From NCBI GenBank assembly GCA_947175655.1, contig CAMWNQ010000114.1, positions 1 through 5,672 on the forward strand: a stretch of DNA of 5,672 nt, read 5' to 3'. The translations under genes and the position numbers were made by a program. Source of the stretch: an uncultured Clostridia bacterium (GTDB taxonomy: Bacteria; Bacillota; Clostridia; Oscillospirales; Ruminococcaceae). This document shows positions 5,289-5,672 of the stretch, in pieces. Position 1 is the stretch's first letter. Every line of letters begins with the position of its first letter. The notes beneath the pieces were generated by a model that had not been told where the DNA came from, did not search any database, and saw only the letters and a list, made by a program, of their open reading frames with translations.

Positions 5289-5672
5289 TTAATTGTAAGA
5301 TATAATACCTTCATTCAATAAAGAAACAATACCATCTAAATTAAATCTGAATTTCAAACAATTTCTGTTATTATGTGCTTGAAATTCTCCAATAGAAACA
5401 CCACAATATTTTAATGTATTACTTTCGTTCCAATTATCAAGTGATTTTGTAAAATAAAAATTGGCTGTATTCCACACCGGAGGATTTAAACACTTTTTAA
5501 ATGCCCTAAAACAAGGATTATCCAAAAGAACATTACCTTTAACAATATTGTATATATAAAGTAAATAATCACAAGAAAATAAGTGATTCCAATATATATT
5601 TATAATTTCACCTATTCTATTTATAGAGATTTCTTTGAATATCAATACTCTGTTTTTATATTCGTCATTTAG
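5289..5672 (-). CDS. unrecognised protein, C-terminal 127 residues, cut by the window edge
   Basis: An open frame runs from the right edge of the window to a TAA at 5291-5289. No ATG is present near its visible beginning. The frame stays open to the last base, so the true start probably lies outside the window; a TTG at 5645 without a clear ribosome binding site is a weaker alternative. The visible part begins LNDEYKNRVLIFKEISINRI. It is rich in Asn, Ile, Tyr and Cys, with four Cys and no obvious signal peptide or membrane helix. The end reads CLKFRFNLDGIVSLLNEGI. I do not recognise a family. The base composition is even more AT-rich than in the neighbouring genes, which could reflect accessory origin. 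A possible micro-ORF and a terminator follow. Confidence 0.55.
   Translation of the reverse strand, partial: LNDEYKNRVLIFKEISINRIGEIINIYWNHLFSCDYLLYIYNIVKGNVLLDNPCFRAFKKCLNPPVWNTANFYFTKSLDNWNESNTLKYCGVSIGEFQAHNNRNCLKFRFNLDGIVSLLNEGIISYN

Overview
This AT-rich window looks like chromosomal DNA from a low-GC gut or rumen Firmicute, most likely a Ruminococcus-like member of the Oscillospirales. The best clues are a secreted protein with a Thr-rich linker and a C-terminal dockerin whose second loop has the D-V-x-N-x-G-D-G-[LV]-T pattern I associate with Ruminococcus dockerins. Strong GGAGG-type ribosome binding sites, canonical sigma-A promoter elements and short intrinsic terminators fit the same lineage. 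The genus is an inference from these features, not a database result.

Layout, left to right. Bases 1-197 are a non-coding leader with a -10-like box and a small palindrome. Bases 198-2297 (+) encode a 699-residue exported Cthe_2159-like carbohydrate-binding beta-helix protein with a dockerin, followed at once by an intrinsic terminator. A consensus promoter (TTGACA, 17 bp, TATAAT) then drives a 324-residue HMGL/DmpG-type aldolase (2442-3416, +). Next is a 56-residue small protein of the DUF6774 type (3490-3660, +). A near-perfect hairpin with T-runs on both sides (about 3673-3715) ends this rightward unit and also the leftward unit facing it.

On the minus strand, a YafY-type HTH-WYL regulator (5142-4234) precedes a GyrI-like small-molecule-binding protein (4170-3718). 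Between them is a perfect 12-bp inverted repeat that overlaps the 3' end of the regulator gene and lies just upstream of an extended -10 box for the GyrI-like gene. That is the geometry of an operator. Farther right, also on the minus strand, are the last 127 codons of an unrecognised gene cut by the window edge (5672-5289), a possible 11-13-codon micro-ORF, and an intrinsic terminator just before the WYL gene.

Functional reading: three apparently unrelated units. They are a polysaccharide-binding, probably cellulosomal surface protein; a housekeeping-like aldolase with a small protein; and a ligand-sensing regulator with an effector-binding partner. I see no CRISPR, tRNA, rRNA, insertion sequence or clear phage gene. 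The least explained parts are the palindrome between the WYL and GyrI genes, its partial match in the leader of the dockerin gene, and the unknown gene plus micro-ORF at the right edge.
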